This document shows, in pieces, positions 21,072-21,698 of a DNA stretch of 21,698 nt (positions are counted from its first letter, which is position 1; every line of letters starts with the position of its first letter). Source of the stretch: CAZWEZ01 sp964632795 (lineage in GTDB: Bacteria > Pseudomonadota > Alphaproteobacteria > Rhodospirillales > 2-02-FULL-58-16). The position numbers and the translations under genes are program-made. The notes under the pieces were generated by a model, which was not told where the DNA came from, searched no databases, and was given only the letters and a program-made list of their open reading frames with translations. Where the stretch lies: contig CAZWEZ010000059.1 in NCBI GenBank assembly GCA_964632795.1, forward strand, positions 1 through 21,698, given 5' to 3'.

Positions 21072-21698
21072 TTATCGATCGGGTTCCTCTTCCCGCGTAT
21101 CCACGAGACGGAGAATGCGGTCCAACTCGGCCCGGATGTTGGTGGTTAACCGGCCCACCCCGTAATGGGCCAGGACTTCGCGGTACGCGTCCTCGGGGCC
21201 GGCCGAGGGCATCGCCTGGTGTTTGTCCTTCATCATGGCGCCGAGTTCGGAGGGCGGGATCTCCCAGAAGTCGCGATCGCCGGCCGTGCGGACGACCACC
21301 TTGGGGGTGCCGTTCATACGGACCGTACCGCTGAGCTGGCTCCGGTCGGAGCCTTCGAACTCGATGACGATCTTCCGATCGCGGAGGAGGTCGTAGAGGG
21401 CCTTGTTCAGATGCGACCGCACCTCCCGGCCGATGCGATAGATGTCGCAGGCCCTGGCGTACAATCGGAACGCCCGACGCACCCGGACGGGACCCTCCGC
21501 TTCGATGATCCGTTCGATATGCCGTGCCACCTGAGTGCGGCCCGTCTTGCGGGGGTCGGGGAGAGGCTGCGCCTCCCAGGCCCGATAGGGCATCACGCCG
21601 GGTGTCACGGTCCTGGGGGCGTGGTCCTCGAAGCGCTTGGCGACCGGGCCCCGGGGTGTCTCGTCGCTTCCTCGATCCATGGTCGGCTGTCGGTCCCC
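21072..21698 (-). CDS. DUF3320-like helical protein, open to window edge
   Basis: At least 202 residues are read from an ATG at 21680, and the frame stays open to the last base, so the gene may start outside. Two winged-helix-like segments are visible: ARHIERIIEAEGPVRVRRAFRLYARA with RIGREVRSHLNKAL, and PEDAYREVLAHYGVGRLTTNIRAELDRIL. This double pattern resembles DUF3320, which normally closes very large helicase/nuclease proteins, so this may be the C-terminus of such a protein or a standalone relative. The middle holds FEGSDRSQLSGTVRMNGTPKVVVR, probably a small beta domain. It shares the reading frame with the PtsN fragment, separated by one TAA. No function is assigned. Confidence 0.55.
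   Translation of the reverse strand, partial: GDRQPTMDRGSDETPRGPVAKRFEDHAPRTVTPGVMPYRAWEAQPLPDPRKTGRTQVARHIERIIEAEGPVRVRRAFRLYARACDIYRIGREVRSHLNKALYDLLRDRKIVIEFEGSDRSQLSGTVRMNGTPKVVVRTAGDRDFWEIPPSELGAMMKDKHQAMPSAGPEDAYREVLAHYGVGRLTTNIRAELDRILRLVDTREEEPDR

Noticed and set aside
1..21698. CRISPR array
   Set aside because: No regularly spaced repeat series was seen; the only short tandem repeat is the two-copy hsp20 leader segment.

Overview
The window is GC-rich, densely coding DNA that looks alphaproteobacterial, most likely from an uncultured Rhodospirillales-like organism. Supporting signs are an encapsulated-ferritin-type protein close to the Rhodospirillum one, a ROSE-like thermosensor leader in front of an Hsp20 gene, a fused double ProW permease, and non-pyrrolysine MttB-family proteins. 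Taxonomy is inferred from protein flavour only.

Left part (1-2913): a 5'-truncated HSL-type alpha/beta hydrolase that begins inside a 56-bp repeat, a metaxin/Fax-like GST on the minus strand, and a beta-lactamase-fold serine hydrolase.

Central part (2952-13101): a gene set that reads as uptake and dismantling of a quaternary amine (betaine-like) compound. A minus-strand pair (SMP-30/gluconolactonase-like, then MttB paralog 1) diverges from a plus-strand run (iron alcohol dehydrogenase, fused two-domain ProW permease, ProX binding protein). An 18-bp near-perfect palindrome lies in the shared divergent promoter region. The ATPase ProV is convergent to ProX across a strong hairpin, and diverges from MttB paralog 2. 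No corrinoid carrier protein (MttC-like), no corrinoid-to-folate methyltransferase and no regulator gene is present, so the pathway must be completed elsewhere.

Redox part (13112-15866): two tandem short-chain dehydrogenases on the minus strand diverge from an old-yellow-enzyme family flavoprotein.

Recombination part (16030-17516): a tyrosine integrase with a -1 frameshift just after the catalytic tyrosine, repeated 8-mers upstream of it, and the 3' two-thirds of a tRNA-Val(GAC) gene without its 5' part. This geometry fits the right end of an integrated element whose other end, with the intact tRNA, would lie left of the window. On that model the betaine cluster is island cargo and the DNA to the right is host backbone.

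Right part (17517-21698): an orphan encapsulated-ferritin-like protein, a UGT-like glycosyltransferase, a second copy of the 56-bp repeat, a secreted thermonuclease-family protein, an Hsp20 gene with a promoter and a ROSE-like RNA thermometer, an N-terminally truncated PtsN-like EIIA protein, and a DUF3320-like protein running off the window end.
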